Source: Seinonella peptonophila
GTDB lineage: Bacteria; Bacillota; Bacilli; Thermoactinomycetales; Thermoactinomycetaceae
NCBI RefSeq assembly: GCF_900129355.1
Contig: NZ_FQVL01000001.1
Span: forward strand, 186,001-250,000
DNA: 64,000 nucleotides
Direction of reading: 5' to 3'
Shown here: positions 27,090 to 37,831 of the stretch, piece after piece
How the letters are laid out: each line of letters starts with the position of its first letter
Numbering within the stretch: position 1 is the stretch's first letter
Program-made: the position numbers and the translations under genes
Notes under the pieces: generated by a model
The model's database searches: none
What the model was told of the DNA's origin: nothing
The model's input: only the letters and a program-made list of their open reading frames with translations

Positions 27090-29405
27090 TTGATCAAAAA
27101 AATAATTTTTCATTGGCCTTTGCTTATTCTATTACTAGTTTGGTGGCAATTCGATACAATTTCTCCCTATCTTAACCCATATGGTTGGTTCATCCTTGGA
27201 ATTATCATCATTTACTATATGATAAGACTTGGTTTACATGTTTTTTTTCTATATCAATTAAACCAATCCGACTCTGTAGAGACCGTCAGAGTCATTTTGC
27301 CAAGGGCTGAAAAAAAAGTATCAACAGAAATGATCCATTTTTTTGAGTTTCTCAATACTCTTTTATTGCCAAAATTCCCTTGGCAATATTACGTAAATGG
27401 GGTCAATTCATTCACTTGGGAAGTTCAACTAGATGCAAAAGGAAATAAAGAAATCCTTATCTCAGCATCTCCATTTATTTTGCCGGAAATTCTCAAAAAT
27501 TTACAAACCATTTATGAAAATGCTCGGTTCGAGACAGTAAAGTCAGAACTAACTCATCAGCCTCCACAAGAATTTATGCAACTTCGACTTGAACACCCTG
27601 GAGAATTAGAGAGTTTTTCAGAACGAAAATTTATGGATCAACTTTTTCAAACAGTAGACGAATTAAAGGGTGAAGCAGGAATTCAAGTTATGCTAATCCC
27701 AGTAGATTATCAGACACAACGTCGCCAACTAAAGAGAAAGGGAATGGATGCCCTATTTAACACAGAAATTCGAATTTATGCATCTAATCAACAGTTACTC
27801 AAGGCCCTACTTGGCACAATTGGTGAGTTGTCTCCTCAAAATCGCCTTATTCCAGAAGGGATCATTTCATACCAAATTCGTAAGTGGTTTAAAAAACATT
27901 ATTGGGATTTAGTTATAAACAAATATTTTTCTTTATTTTTAGGACCTAGAGTGGTTCTTTCCTCAAATCAATTAGCATCATTACTACATTTTCCATCTTC
28001 AATCCTATGGGTTCGTGGCACTTATCGTTATCAGCATCGTCGTTTACCTGTCCCGCAAGGTCTTCCAGTTAACCAAGAAGTCGTATCTCCCATTGCTGTG
28101 ACTGATGAAAATGTGGAAGTTGGCTTAACAGATGAGATGTGGAAGCAACATCTGCTTGTGGTAGGAACTGGAGGAACTGGGAAAACAACTACGCTTGGTC
28201 AGCATGCTTCTGCTTGGTTTTCGCGTCCAGATGAAGGCGCACTCGTAATTGGTAGTCAGCCACATGAATTAATGTTTATTCTTCAATTTGTGCCAGACTA
28301 CAAGAAAGTTTATATCATCGATATGGACAAGCCCTCAAAATATGGTATCAACTTTTTAAGCAATGATGCTTATCCAGTAGATATGATGGTTGAAGATTTT
28401 ATTGGGATATTTGATCCACCTTTTGCAGCTCAAATCAAAAATATGGACTTTATTCAACAGGCATTTCTGGCTCTTCGTCAAGCTCGGGAACAGTCAATAG
28501 TATGGAAAGAAGCCGTCCCACGTATTGACCTACGTCATATTCGAGAAGTGCTAGCTAACGAAAAGTATAGAATGAATTTGATTCATGTCTTACCACAAAA
28601 CTCCGATTTGCAATTATATTGGATTGAGAAGACACAATTAATGCGCAATCCTCGGTATTATGTTACCTATGTACAACCAATCATTGGAGTATTTAATCGT
28701 ATTCTTGGAGTAGAACGTGTAGCAAAAACCTTATGCCATCCGAATACGATTGATTTGAAAAAGGCGATCTTAGAGGAAAAAGCTGTTGTAGCATTACATG
28801 GAGGTAAATGGGACTATGGTTTTAATGTAAGTGATTTTGCTGGTAATATGCTTCTTACTCTATTATATCAATCCATTCTACATCAACGTGATATACCTGA
28901 AGAGAAGCGTGTAAACATTAATCTGATTTTAGACGACTTTGGCGGTTTTTGTAGTCGAATTTTGATGATGTTATTAGTAAGGAGTTCCAGAATGAACGTG
29001 CGGATAGCATGTGCTGCTGGTACATGGTTTGACGTTCCGGAATCGATGCGTACTTTCTTTGACGATCTTATTTTAAATAAAATTATTTTTCGGGGTCATA
29101 ATCATCGGGATGCTGACTACTGGGGTGGATTGATGGACAAGCTTGAACCAGAGGATTTTCTAAATATGAAACATCGCTATGGCGCTTTTTGGTTCCATGC
29201 AAATGGTTCACAACAAGACCCTTTTATTGCTAGAGCGATTTATGATCAGCATAAAGGTCGTTTTGAACAATATCATCTTACACATAACTGGCCAACTGAA
29301 GATCTTCAATTGCAACTTGATCCACTCATGATGCCAAATATCCCAGGCACTCAAATTAAGCCCTATCTTCCAAACATGTCTGGTAAGAATAAAAATCAAT
29401 TTTAA
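27090..29405 (+). CDS. VirD4/TraG-like membrane ATPase, orphan
   Basis: 771 residues from the TTG at 27090 (GGGAGG 9 nt upstream; the TTG at 27081 abuts the site). Two N-terminal membrane helices (about 6-22 and 30-54) precede a roughly 280-residue region and a P-loop domain: Walker A VVGTGGTGKTTTL near residue 360 and Walker B LILDDFGGF near residue 612. The layout resembles conjugative coupling proteins and HerA/FtsK-type DNA pumps. No relaxase, mating-pore genes or mobile element borders are seen nearby. Role unknown; DNA or protein translocation is inference. Confidence 0.72.
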   Translation: MIKKIIFHWPLLILLLVWWQFDTISPYLNPYGWFILGIIIIYYMIRLGLHVFFLYQLNQSDSVETVRVILPRAEKKVSTEMIHFFEFLNTLLLPKFPWQYYVNGVNSFTWEVQLDAKGNKEILISASPFILPEILKNLQTIYENARFETVKSELTHQPPQEFMQLRLEHPGELESFSERKFMDQLFQTVDELKGEAGIQVMLIPVDYQTQRRQLKRKGMDALFNTEIRIYASNQQLLKALLGTIGELSPQNRLIPEGIISYQIRKWFKKHYWDLVINKYFSLFLGPRVVLSSNQLASLLHFPSSILWVRGTYRYQHRRLPVPQGLPVNQEVVSPIAVTDENVEVGLTDEMWKQHLLVVGTGGTGKTTTLGQHASAWFSRPDEGALVIGSQPHELMFILQFVPDYKKVYIIDMDKPSKYGINFLSNDAYPVDMMVEDFIGIFDPPFAAQIKNMDFIQQAFLALRQAREQSIVWKEAVPRIDLRHIREVLANEKYRMNLIHVLPQNSDLQLYWIEKTQLMRNPRYYVTYVQPIIGVFNRILGVERVAKTLCHPNTIDLKKAILEEKAVVALHGGKWDYGFNVSDFAGNMLLTLLYQSILHQRDIPEEKRVNINLILDDFGGFCSRILMMLLVRSSRMNVRIACAAGTWFDVPESMRTFFDDLILNKIIFRGHNHRDADYWGGLMDKLEPEDFLNMKHRYGAFWFHANGSQQDPFIARAIYDQHKGRFEQYHLTHNWPTEDLQLQLDPLMMPNIPGTQIKPYLPNMSGKNKNQF

Positions 29406-29428
29406 AAAAAGATGTCTATAAATGATCA

Positions 29429-29458
29429 TTAGACCGATTCTTGATCGAATCGGTCTAA
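29429..29458. repeat. Perfect 12-bp palindromic hairpin
   Basis: TTAGACCGATTC and GAATCGGTCTAA surround TTGATC just after the ATPase gene. There is no T-run, so it may be a terminator of weak form or a protein site. Confidence 0.55.
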
Positions 29459-29821
29459 TACGAAAGAAAAAATCTAATGAACTATACGATGTTTAACTTT
29501 GTATTCCCAGAATCGTTCACATATTGTGTTGCTCATGTCCAGATAAAACGAAAATCGATTAATTCAATTGGTTATTTATGATAGTATGTCTTCTCAAAAT
29601 ACCATACCGTATAGTATAATAATCAGGAGAATCCAATAAAACTGACAAAAAGAAAAATGATTAAGTAGCACTTAATAGCCTTCGAAATTAGCAAGGGAGG
29701 TCTACAAGTCTGCTGAAGATATTTAGGTGTGAAGATTGATCAAGTCCATGCTACTCACGTACATCTATTTCATACTTGAAAAGCTTAATCATTTTACATT
29801 TTATTGAGGGAGTGATTCCTT
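29459..29821. other. Long leader region with distant complementary arms
   Basis: No gene. AAAATGATTAAG at 29654-29665 and its exact complement CTTAATCATTTT at 29784-29795 could close a 142-nt structured segment directly upstream of the secreted protein. A GGGAGG without an ORF lies near 29695. Confidence 0.4.
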
Positions 29822-30286
29822 TTGTTGCGTAAATTAAGTGCTGGCTTGCTAGTTGCTGTCATTGGTGTCTTTGGTTTGTTTGTTAGTTTTAATCAGGCTG
29901 AAGCTTCTCAATATGATGGCAAAAGCCCTGTGAAAACTGGTTGTCATAAAACTGGGTGGGCACCTAAAACAAAAAAAATTTCCTATGGCAATATAACTGG
30001 TACCTTGTATCTCATGTTCAGTAGCAAATGTAAAACTGCTTGGGCATATGTAAAGCTAAATAAGCCCCTCCCCAAAGGATATCAAGTATTGGGATTTGTT
30101 ACCCGGAATAAAGATAAGCGAATAGGTACTTGTAGAAATGGTAATGGTCATATCATTCACGGACAAACTAGCTGTTATAGTGCCATGGTCTATGACATGA
30201 GCCCAAATACTTCCTATGCACAGGTTTATATTAAGAAACCAGATAAACCTGATCCTCTTTATAAGACTCGTACAAGTTCTTACTAA
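29822..30286 (+). CDS. Secreted DUF2690 protein, YjfA-like
   Basis: 154 residues with a signal peptide (about 1-29, hydrophobic core LLVAVIGVFGLFVSF, cleavage after AEA). The mature part shows the DUF2690 pattern: YDGKSPVKTGC near its start, ITGTLYLMFSSKCKTAWAYVKL, and two further cysteines able to form disulfides. TTG start with GGGAG about 10 nt upstream. The family is secreted in bacilli and actinomycetes and has no settled function. Confidence 0.82.
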   Translation: MLRKLSAGLLVAVIGVFGLFVSFNQAEASQYDGKSPVKTGCHKTGWAPKTKKISYGNITGTLYLMFSSKCKTAWAYVKLNKPLPKGYQVLGFVTRNKDKRIGTCRNGNGHIIHGQTSCYSAMVYDMSPNTSYAQVYIKKPDKPDPLYKTRTSSY

Positions 30287-30592
30287 AAAGTTCCACTAAT
30301 TTCTCCGCACGATCTACGACATTTCTTTTGTTCGAATGCATTAGAAAAAATGATTAAATGTTCATGAAGTTGTATCCATTATTGCTTTATACCAAGCTTT
30401 ATACCAATCCTAGTCGAAAAGCAATGTTAGACAAACTGAACCAGTCCTTTTTCAGAACTGGTTCTTATTTAAATATATACAATTCTACTTTGCGGTTTTT
30501 GGTAGGAACCCTTTCGCTGGGTATATACAAAATGTAATGGAACTTTGGGCTCTGTGAGGACTCAAAACATACTATACAAGGAGGAAACTCAA
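30287..30592. other. Intergenic gap with terminator
   Basis: GAACCAGT and ACTGGTTC at 30438-30464, followed by TTATTT, form the terminator of the DUF2690 gene. The rest holds the promoter region of the next gene; nothing else is seen. Confidence 0.6.
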
Positions 30593-31006
30593 ATGAGAAT
30601 ACAAACTCAAAAAAATTCAACAGAAAATTCTTCATCATTAGCGTTATGGGCTGGTTATATTCTCTTAGCGATTCCTGTTATTCATATGTTTTTGGCGGTG
30701 GGAGGATCCATTACAATGTGGCAAAACATGTTTGCAGAAGGCTTATGGAATACGATTTCCCCACCTTGGACAGCAGATGATTTGGAACGTCAGCGAAATT
30801 TTTGGACTCAGATAGGAAGCTTCTCTATACCCATGTTCATTCTTGGAGCGAGTATCGTATGGTTATCATCCCGCCACCAGATATTACCATCTTTTCTTGG
30901 TTGGTCACTACTTGTCTATTCAATTATTGGTGGTTTCTTGTGTCCAATCGGAGGATTTTGGCTAATTGCTATTCCTGGTTTTTTGTTGATTATGCACTCT
31001 CGGTAA
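30593..31006 (+). CDS. Four-helix membrane protein, DUF6463-like
   Basis: 137 residues from ATG 30593, 7 nt after AAGGAGG; the upstream ATG at 30545 is rejected. Four hydrophobic helices, the first LALWAGYILLAIPVIHMFLA, then WTQIGSFSIPMFILGASIVW, LGWSLLVYSIIGGFLCP and GGFWLIAIPGFLLI. It resembles the DUF6463 group (from memory). Function unknown. Confidence 0.7.
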   Translation: MRIQTQKNSTENSSSLALWAGYILLAIPVIHMFLAVGGSITMWQNMFAEGLWNTISPPWTADDLERQRNFWTQIGSFSIPMFILGASIVWLSSRHQILPSFLGWSLLVYSIIGGFLCPIGGFWLIAIPGFLLIMHSR

Positions 31007-31049
31007 ACCTGTTTCTACTCTCTTAAATTGATGGATATGTGATGGTACC

Positions 31050-31697
31050 TTAATATGTTTCACTTAACGAAATACATTCAACATTTTTTTCGAGTTCTAT
31101 AACCGACTTCACATAAAAATTTTTATCTTTATAGTCTATAAACCCTTCGTTTACAAACTGAGCTATCGAGCGATTCACACTTCTAATTGGTGCACATGCC
31201 TCACTAGATAATACTTGCTTTGTAAGGTTATGTAGATCCCCCATTTTATAATGATTGTATATACTCAGCAATACACGATCCTTCACTGTTAGTAGTGATA
31301 ACTTTGCTACAATATCGGAACTTAAAATCAATTTTGAAGCAAGTTGTTTAACAATGTAAAAATTAAAGTTAAAGTCCATTTTCATCCACTCATAAACTTT
31401 TTCCTTATGGATCGCAATTATTTCACAGTTTTGCTTTGCAATAACACTTAGTGTTTTAACGTTTTCATTAAAAATTTCAATCTCTCCAAAGCAACTATAT
31501 GATTGATAAATAAATACCGAAAGCATCGTTCCTGCATAGGTTTGTCTAAACACTTCAGCAATACCCGTGGTTAGAATATAAAGGTAGTTATTTTGTTCAC
31601 CTGGATGAAGAATAATACTACCTTTCTTATATGTTCTATAAGTAAATGATTTTCTAATATGTGCTGGTGCATTATTCACAATTTTTCCGAAATTCAT
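31050..31697 (-). CDS. Crp/Fnr-family transcription regulator
   Basis: 215 residues. An N-terminal cyclic-nucleotide-binding-like barrel (about 20-115, YKKGSIILHPGEQNNYLYIL and SCFGEIEIF) leads to a dimer helix and a C-terminal helix-turn-helix in which APIRSVNRSIAQFVNEGFI is the recognition helix region. No Fe-S cysteine cluster like Fnr is apparent. AGGTGAGG precedes the ATG. It is divergent from a nucleoside hydrolase and a 9-bp inverted repeat lies between them, so it probably controls that gene and itself. Confidence 0.87.
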   Translation of the reverse strand: MNFGKIVNNAPAHIRKSFTYRTYKKGSIILHPGEQNNYLYILTTGIAEVFRQTYAGTMLSVFIYQSYSCFGEIEIFNENVKTLSVIAKQNCEIIAIHKEKVYEWMKMDFNFNFYIVKQLASKLILSSDIVAKLSLLTVKDRVLLSIYNHYKMGDLHNLTKQVLSSEACAPIRSVNRSIAQFVNEGFIDYKDKNFYVKSVIELEKNVECISLSETY

Positions 31698-31725
31698 TTC
31701 CTCACCTTCTTTTTAATTCCGGGTC

Positions 31726-31772
31726 ATTTGACCTATATTCATTATAATTGGGGTTATATAGTAAGGTCAAAT
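31726..31772. promoter_or_regulatory. Inverted repeat in the regulator/nucleoside hydrolase gap
   Basis: ATTTGACCT at 31726-31734 and its exact complement AGGTCAAAT at 31764-31772. The left arm sits inside a shorter palindrome, GGTCA-TT-TGACC. Candidate operator half-sites for the Crp/Fnr regulator. Confidence 0.5.
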
Positions 31773-31790
31773 AAGAATGGAGGTTAAATA

Positions 31791-32744
31791 ATGAGAAAGA
31801 TAATTATAGATACAGATACTGGAAGTGATGATGCAGTTGCATTAATTATGGCATTAAAATCAACGAAAGTTGATGTTCTAGCTATCACTACCGTTTGTGG
31901 GAATGTCCCACTTGACTTGGCAACTAAAAATGCTTTAATGACTGTAGAAATAACCAATGCGCAAAAACCACCTATCTATAGGGGAGCTGCCAAACCACTT
32001 ATGCGGGATTTAGTTACGGCTACTAATGTTCATGGTGAGGATGGCATGGGAGATTGTGATTTAATTAATCCCACTATATTGCCAGAAACCAAACATGCAG
32101 TAGATGCTATCCTTGATATTATTGCAAATAACCCAGGTGAAATAGAAATTGTAACCATCGGACCTGTTACAAATATTGCTCTTGCGATTTTAAAAGCACC
32201 TGAAATTATGAAAAAAGTTAAACATATTTACTCTATGGGTACTTCCGGATTTGGGCCCGGAAACACTACACCTGTTGCTGAATTTAATGTGTATGTAGAT
32301 GCAGAAGCATATCGTATTATGCTTAATTCTGGTATACCTATTACTATTATTGGATTTGATCTATGTTTAGGGGATGCTGCTTTGAATAAGGACGATATAG
32401 ATGTACTACTAGCAAGTGGCAAGAAAGAAGCTGAGTTTTCCGTTAAATGTAATCGTTCTTTGCTTGAATATAATTTACAAAGAAATAATGAACATATTGT
32501 TGACTTACCAGATGCCGTGGCAATGGGGATTCTATTATGGGATGATATTGTACTTGAGGATAAACTCTGTTACTGCTATGTATGTACCACAGAAGAAGCA
32601 ACTTATGGTCAAGTAATCATAAATGACGGGAGTAAATTAGCAATCTCTGATGGTTTTGGTAGAAATTCTTCTAATGCAACTATCTGTAAAACGATTGACA
32701 ATCAGCTATTCAAGGAACGCTTATTGGAATTATTGGTAAGTTAA
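31791..32744 (+). CDS. Inosine/uridine-type nucleoside hydrolase
   Basis: Hydrolyses the N-glycosidic bond of nucleosides for salvage. 317 residues, typical. The calcium-binding DTDTGSDDAVAL motif at residues 7-18, the GEDGMGD loop, VTIGPVTNIALA, FNVYVDAEAYRIM, and the late aspartate in DLPDAVAMGILLW are all present. GGAGG precedes the ATG. Single gene, divergent from the Crp/Fnr regulator. Base preference is not readable. Confidence 0.9.
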   Translation: MRKIIIDTDTGSDDAVALIMALKSTKVDVLAITTVCGNVPLDLATKNALMTVEITNAQKPPIYRGAAKPLMRDLVTATNVHGEDGMGDCDLINPTILPETKHAVDAILDIIANNPGEIEIVTIGPVTNIALAILKAPEIMKKVKHIYSMGTSGFGPGNTTPVAEFNVYVDAEAYRIMLNSGIPITIIGFDLCLGDAALNKDDIDVLLASGKKEAEFSVKCNRSLLEYNLQRNNEHIVDLPDAVAMGILLWDDIVLEDKLCYCYVCTTEEATYGQVIINDGSKLAISDGFGRNSSNATICKTIDNQLFKERLLELLVS

Positions 32745-33053
32745 CATCAGCAAAGTGTCATATCCAGTAGCCACCACGTATGTTCACCATCTCGACCTGT
32801 GCTAAAGGTACAATCTATCATAGAGGATCGACCTTGATTTCCGCCAGATCAAGTTCCATGAATTTTGATTCATAGGTTGAGCGGAGCTAGAGTACCATAT
32901 TTCAGTTCCTCTTATAGTTAGATAGTAAGACAAAAAACTCTCCTTCAAGAGAAGAGTTTTTTGAATTCAATTTGACCATTCGAACTATTAATGTCAGGGA
33001 AGCGGACATTTGACGGACTGGTTACCATCCAACTTCGTAGGTTAATATCATTT
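32745..33053. other. Intergenic gap with terminator
   Basis: AAAAAACTCT and AGAGTTTTTT around 32932-32962 form a terminator. No coding sequence is recognisable in the remainder. Confidence 0.6.
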
Positions 33054-33396
33054 TTGAACTACTACCACCTCTGTAGGTGGTAGATTCCTGCGAACACCAG
33101 ACCAACGTCCAGTTATCTTAGCAGGCTCTACCCGCCGTCCCAGCGGTGAAAACAAAGTATGCTCTGCTATGCTCCCTACTTTCGCTTGGTTTTCGCAACT
33201 TCGGTGAGCTGGGTGGTTGAAGATTTTACGTTACTGACCCTTTCCAGCAACAACCCCATATCTTCAGTTTTCAAAGAGCTACAACTATTCTAACAAAAAA
33301 AGTGGTTCTAAGCATCCCGTAAAAGGGATATCGAACCACGTCCCATTCACCTCACCGCTTGTAGAAGCGGGAGTCCTCTTGGACGAATTTGGATAG
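33054..33396 (-). repeat. 343-bp structured non-coding repeat, copy 1
   Basis: About 96% identical by eye to the reverse complement of 45950-46293, with both ends shared abruptly. It starts with TTGAACTA next to the hairpin CTACCACCT-CTGT-AGGTGGTAG (33060-33083) and ends after a second hairpin (CTCACCGCTT / AAGCGGGAG) and GAATTTGGATAG. A third internal hairpin pairs GTGGTTC with GAACCAC. It contains no ORF. It looks like a non-autonomous hairpin-ended element or a structured RNA gene. Strand is given relative to copy 2, which is arbitrarily called plus. Confidence 0.85.
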
Positions 33397-33552
33397 ACAA
33401 TTTATAGGTAATGTTTCTTCATATACCTGATGTTTCCATCTTTTTAGACTCTTTCTCCTCTTTAATCAAAAAATAACTTTTATTTATCTGTTTTTATGTT
33501 TATCATAAATTAAAACCGGGTATCATTGTCGTAGAAATTAGAACAATAAAAA

Positions 33553-33583
33553 TACCTGTATTTATTTTACTAATAAATACAGG
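33553..33583 (-). terminator. Terminator of the M42 peptidase gene
   Basis: ACCTGTATTTATT and its exact complement surround a 5-nt loop, with a U-rich tail on the minus strand. Confidence 0.85.
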
Positions 33584-33597
33584 TAAAATTAGTGGTG

Positions 33598-35564
<1,967 letters not shown>

Positions 35565-35712
35565 TGAAGCACATTTCAATTATATAAAAAGACCTTAATG
35601 CCTTCAACCTTAGGATAAATGAGATATACTCACATCTTTATCCGACAGATATAGTTATAAATGTAAATTATGTTTTATCTAAAGAATACTACGATGATTA
35701 TAATATATGAAA

Positions 35713-35742
35713 ATAAAACGCAGAGTGTTTCGGCGTTTTATT
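35713..35742 (+). terminator. Hairpin terminator
   Basis: AAAACGC and GCGTTTT surround an 11-nt loop and are followed by ATTGG; probably ends the ynzC transcript. Confidence 0.5.
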
Positions 35743-35857
35743 GGAGATAAAGGTTGAATTTTTGGGTAACTTTATTTTTTTCTCTTTACTTTTTTTGCAA
35801 TTAGGTTTATGATGCAAACAAGTTCATATTAAAATGAATAAGTTGAGGTGATAAAAA

Positions 35858-36187
35858 ATGATGCCTTTTAAAGAGATGGCGAAACTGGATAAAATCATCC
35901 ACGAACCCGCTCGTCTCTCCATTATGAGTGCCTTAGATGCATGTACAATGGCTGAATTTTTATTTCTTCAAGAATTAACAGGACTTACTAAAGGAAATCT
36001 ATCTTCTCATTTATCTAAATTGGAGAGAGCTGGATTCTTAATGATCGATAAACAATTTGTGCGACGTAAAATCCCTCACACAACCATTCGAATTACACGT
36101 GAGGGAAAAAACGCAATTTCGTCTTATTGGAAACAATTAGATCAGATTAGAGAAATAACAAAACAATGGGAAAAGAAAAACAAATAA
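35858..36187 (+). CDS. Winged-helix transcription regulator (HTH_34/MarR-like)
   Basis: 109 residues. A single winged-helix domain: IHEPARLSIMSALDA, LTGLTKGNLSSHLSKLERAGF (recognition helix) and a wing FVRRKIPHTTIRITREGK. GAGGTGA precedes tandem ATGs. Followed by the EthD-like and terpene synthase genes on the same strand with gaps of about 110 and 160 bp; it may control them, but this is inference from position. Confidence 0.82.
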   Translation: MMPFKEMAKLDKIIHEPARLSIMSALDACTMAEFLFLQELTGLTKGNLSSHLSKLERAGFLMIDKQFVRRKIPHTTIRITREGKNAISSYWKQLDQIREITKQWEKKNK

Positions 36188-36295
36188 TTACAACCCTATT
36201 AATCTGACTAATAACATAAATTATACAATAATGGTTGATTATTATTTTCAACCATCCTAGAATAGAGTTAATACATTGATGAAAGGAAAACGTCT

Positions 36296-36679
36296 ATGGT
36301 TAAGGTAGTTACATTATTCTATCAAGCAGAAGAACCCAATGTCTTAGATGATTACTATTACAATCATTACTTGCCAATGGTTCTAAGAATCCCCGGTTTA
36401 ATTAAAGTGGAAACGAATCAAATGTACACAGACATGAAAAAAGTGTTATTAAGAGATACCGATCTTACTCCAATGTATCAAATCATTTCCGAAATGTATT
36501 TTAAAGATCTTAGTTCGTTTGAAGAAGGTTTTAAAACTGAAGAGGGTGAATACATAGCAAACAGTGCAATAAAGGTTGCATGGGACTTAATTACTTGTGT
36601 TATTGGCGATGTAACCATTGTAACTCCCGAAGAATTTGAAAATAATCCTGGGATCATTCGACGGCTTCATCGATCTTAA
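36296..36679 (+). CDS. EthD-domain protein
   Basis: 127 residues, ferredoxin-like dimeric fold. MVKVVTLFYQAEEPNVLDDYYYNHYLPMV is the typical EthD opening with the YYNHYLPM helix, followed by IPGLIKVE. Family members act in catabolic or polyketide/terpenoid pathways as small cyclases or accessory proteins. GAAAGG precedes the ATG. Its neighbour is a terpene synthase, so an accessory role there is possible. Confidence 0.75.
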   Translation: MVKVVTLFYQAEEPNVLDDYYYNHYLPMVLRIPGLIKVETNQMYTDMKKVLLRDTDLTPMYQIISEMYFKDLSSFEEGFKTEEGEYIANSAIKVAWDLITCVIGDVTIVTPEEFENNPGIIRRLHRS

Positions 36680-36841
36680 CTTCCAACTATAGAAATTAAA
36701 ATTGTTTTCTTATATTTGAATTTCAAGAATACGAATACGCTACATCAATTTATTTTTTATTTTTATTAAATATACTTCGCCAAGTAAAGTTTTATTAGTT
36801 ATATTAAAAGTATATTTAGAGGAGGGAAACAATCTAACTCC

Positions 36842-37816
36842 ATGTTAGATTGGATAAAAATGAATTTTGATCAGTTATTAAAAGCCTACTCACCGTTTAA
36901 ACCAGAGGTTCACCCAGAAGTAGATTCAGCACAAAAACATACAATTGAATGGGCTACTCGATTTCAGATCATTGAAAACGACGTTACATATGATCGATTT
37001 TACAATGAAAATAGTGCTTGGTTAGCTGGAAGAACATTTATTGATGCTGGATTAGAAGAACTTTGTATTGCGGGAGATTGGTGCTCTTGGCTCTTTCTGT
37101 TTGATGATCAATGTGATAATCAAGACCTCGGGCGTCAACCTGATAAGCTTCGAAAGATATTAGACGCTTTTATTGACATTCTTGAACAGGATCGCAAAGT
37201 TACATTAAAAAATGGTAGCCCTTTCGAAGCAAGTCTTTCAGACTTCTGGGAACGGGCTAGAGCGAAAGCCACTCATCATTGGATAGAGCGTTATCGAAAT
37301 AGCTTGATTGAGTATTTTCATGCACTTCATTGGGAATCTAAAAATAGAAAACAAAAAAAATACCCTAGCGTTAAATCGTATATTCAACACAGAATTCATT
37401 CTGGAGCTGTTTATACTGTAATAGATCTCGCGGACGTTGTAGAAAACCTATCATTTTCTCAAGAAGTATTAAATGATCCAACATTTAATCGTTTACGTTA
37501 TTTAGCAAATGTGATTTCTTGTTGGTTTAATGATGTACTGTCTTATGAAAAAGAAAAATCACATAACGATTACCATAACTTAGTTCTCACGCTTGAAAAT
37601 GAAAAAAACATCCCCGTAGAAGAGGCTATTACAGAAGCTATTCGTATTCATGACCAAGATGTAGAAGAATTTATTCAATTGGAAAAGAAAATTCCTAGTT
37701 TTGGAACGCAGATGGATGATCATATTGGTAAATACTTGAGTGTATTGAGATCCTGGATACGTGGTCATGTCGATTGGAGCTTTAACGACACATCTCGCTT
37801 TACGATATACAAATGA
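36842..37816 (+). CDS. Class I terpene synthase
   Basis: 324 residues, close to bacterial sesquiterpene cyclases in length. Asp-rich metal motif DDQCD at residues 88-92 (FLFDDQCDNQD), and the NSE triad at 230-238, NDVLSYEKE, with Asn230, Ser234 and Glu238 all in register. The terminal motif is WSFNDTSRFTIYK, so the usual RY pair is altered to RF. GAGGAGGG lies upstream at a rather long spacing. It cyclises a prenyl diphosphate such as farnesyl diphosphate; the product is unknown. The prenyl synthase is not nearby. Terpene cyclases are uncommon in Firmicutes. Confidence 0.9.
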   Translation: MLDWIKMNFDQLLKAYSPFKPEVHPEVDSAQKHTIEWATRFQIIENDVTYDRFYNENSAWLAGRTFIDAGLEELCIAGDWCSWLFLFDDQCDNQDLGRQPDKLRKILDAFIDILEQDRKVTLKNGSPFEASLSDFWERARAKATHHWIERYRNSLIEYFHALHWESKNRKQKKYPSVKSYIQHRIHSGAVYTVIDLADVVENLSFSQEVLNDPTFNRLRYLANVISCWFNDVLSYEKEKSHNDYHNLVLTLENEKNIPVEEAITEAIRIHDQDVEEFIQLEKKIPSFGTQMDDHIGKYLSVLRSWIRGHVDWSFNDTSRFTIYK

Positions 37817-37831
37817 TGCCGCCGAGAGGAT

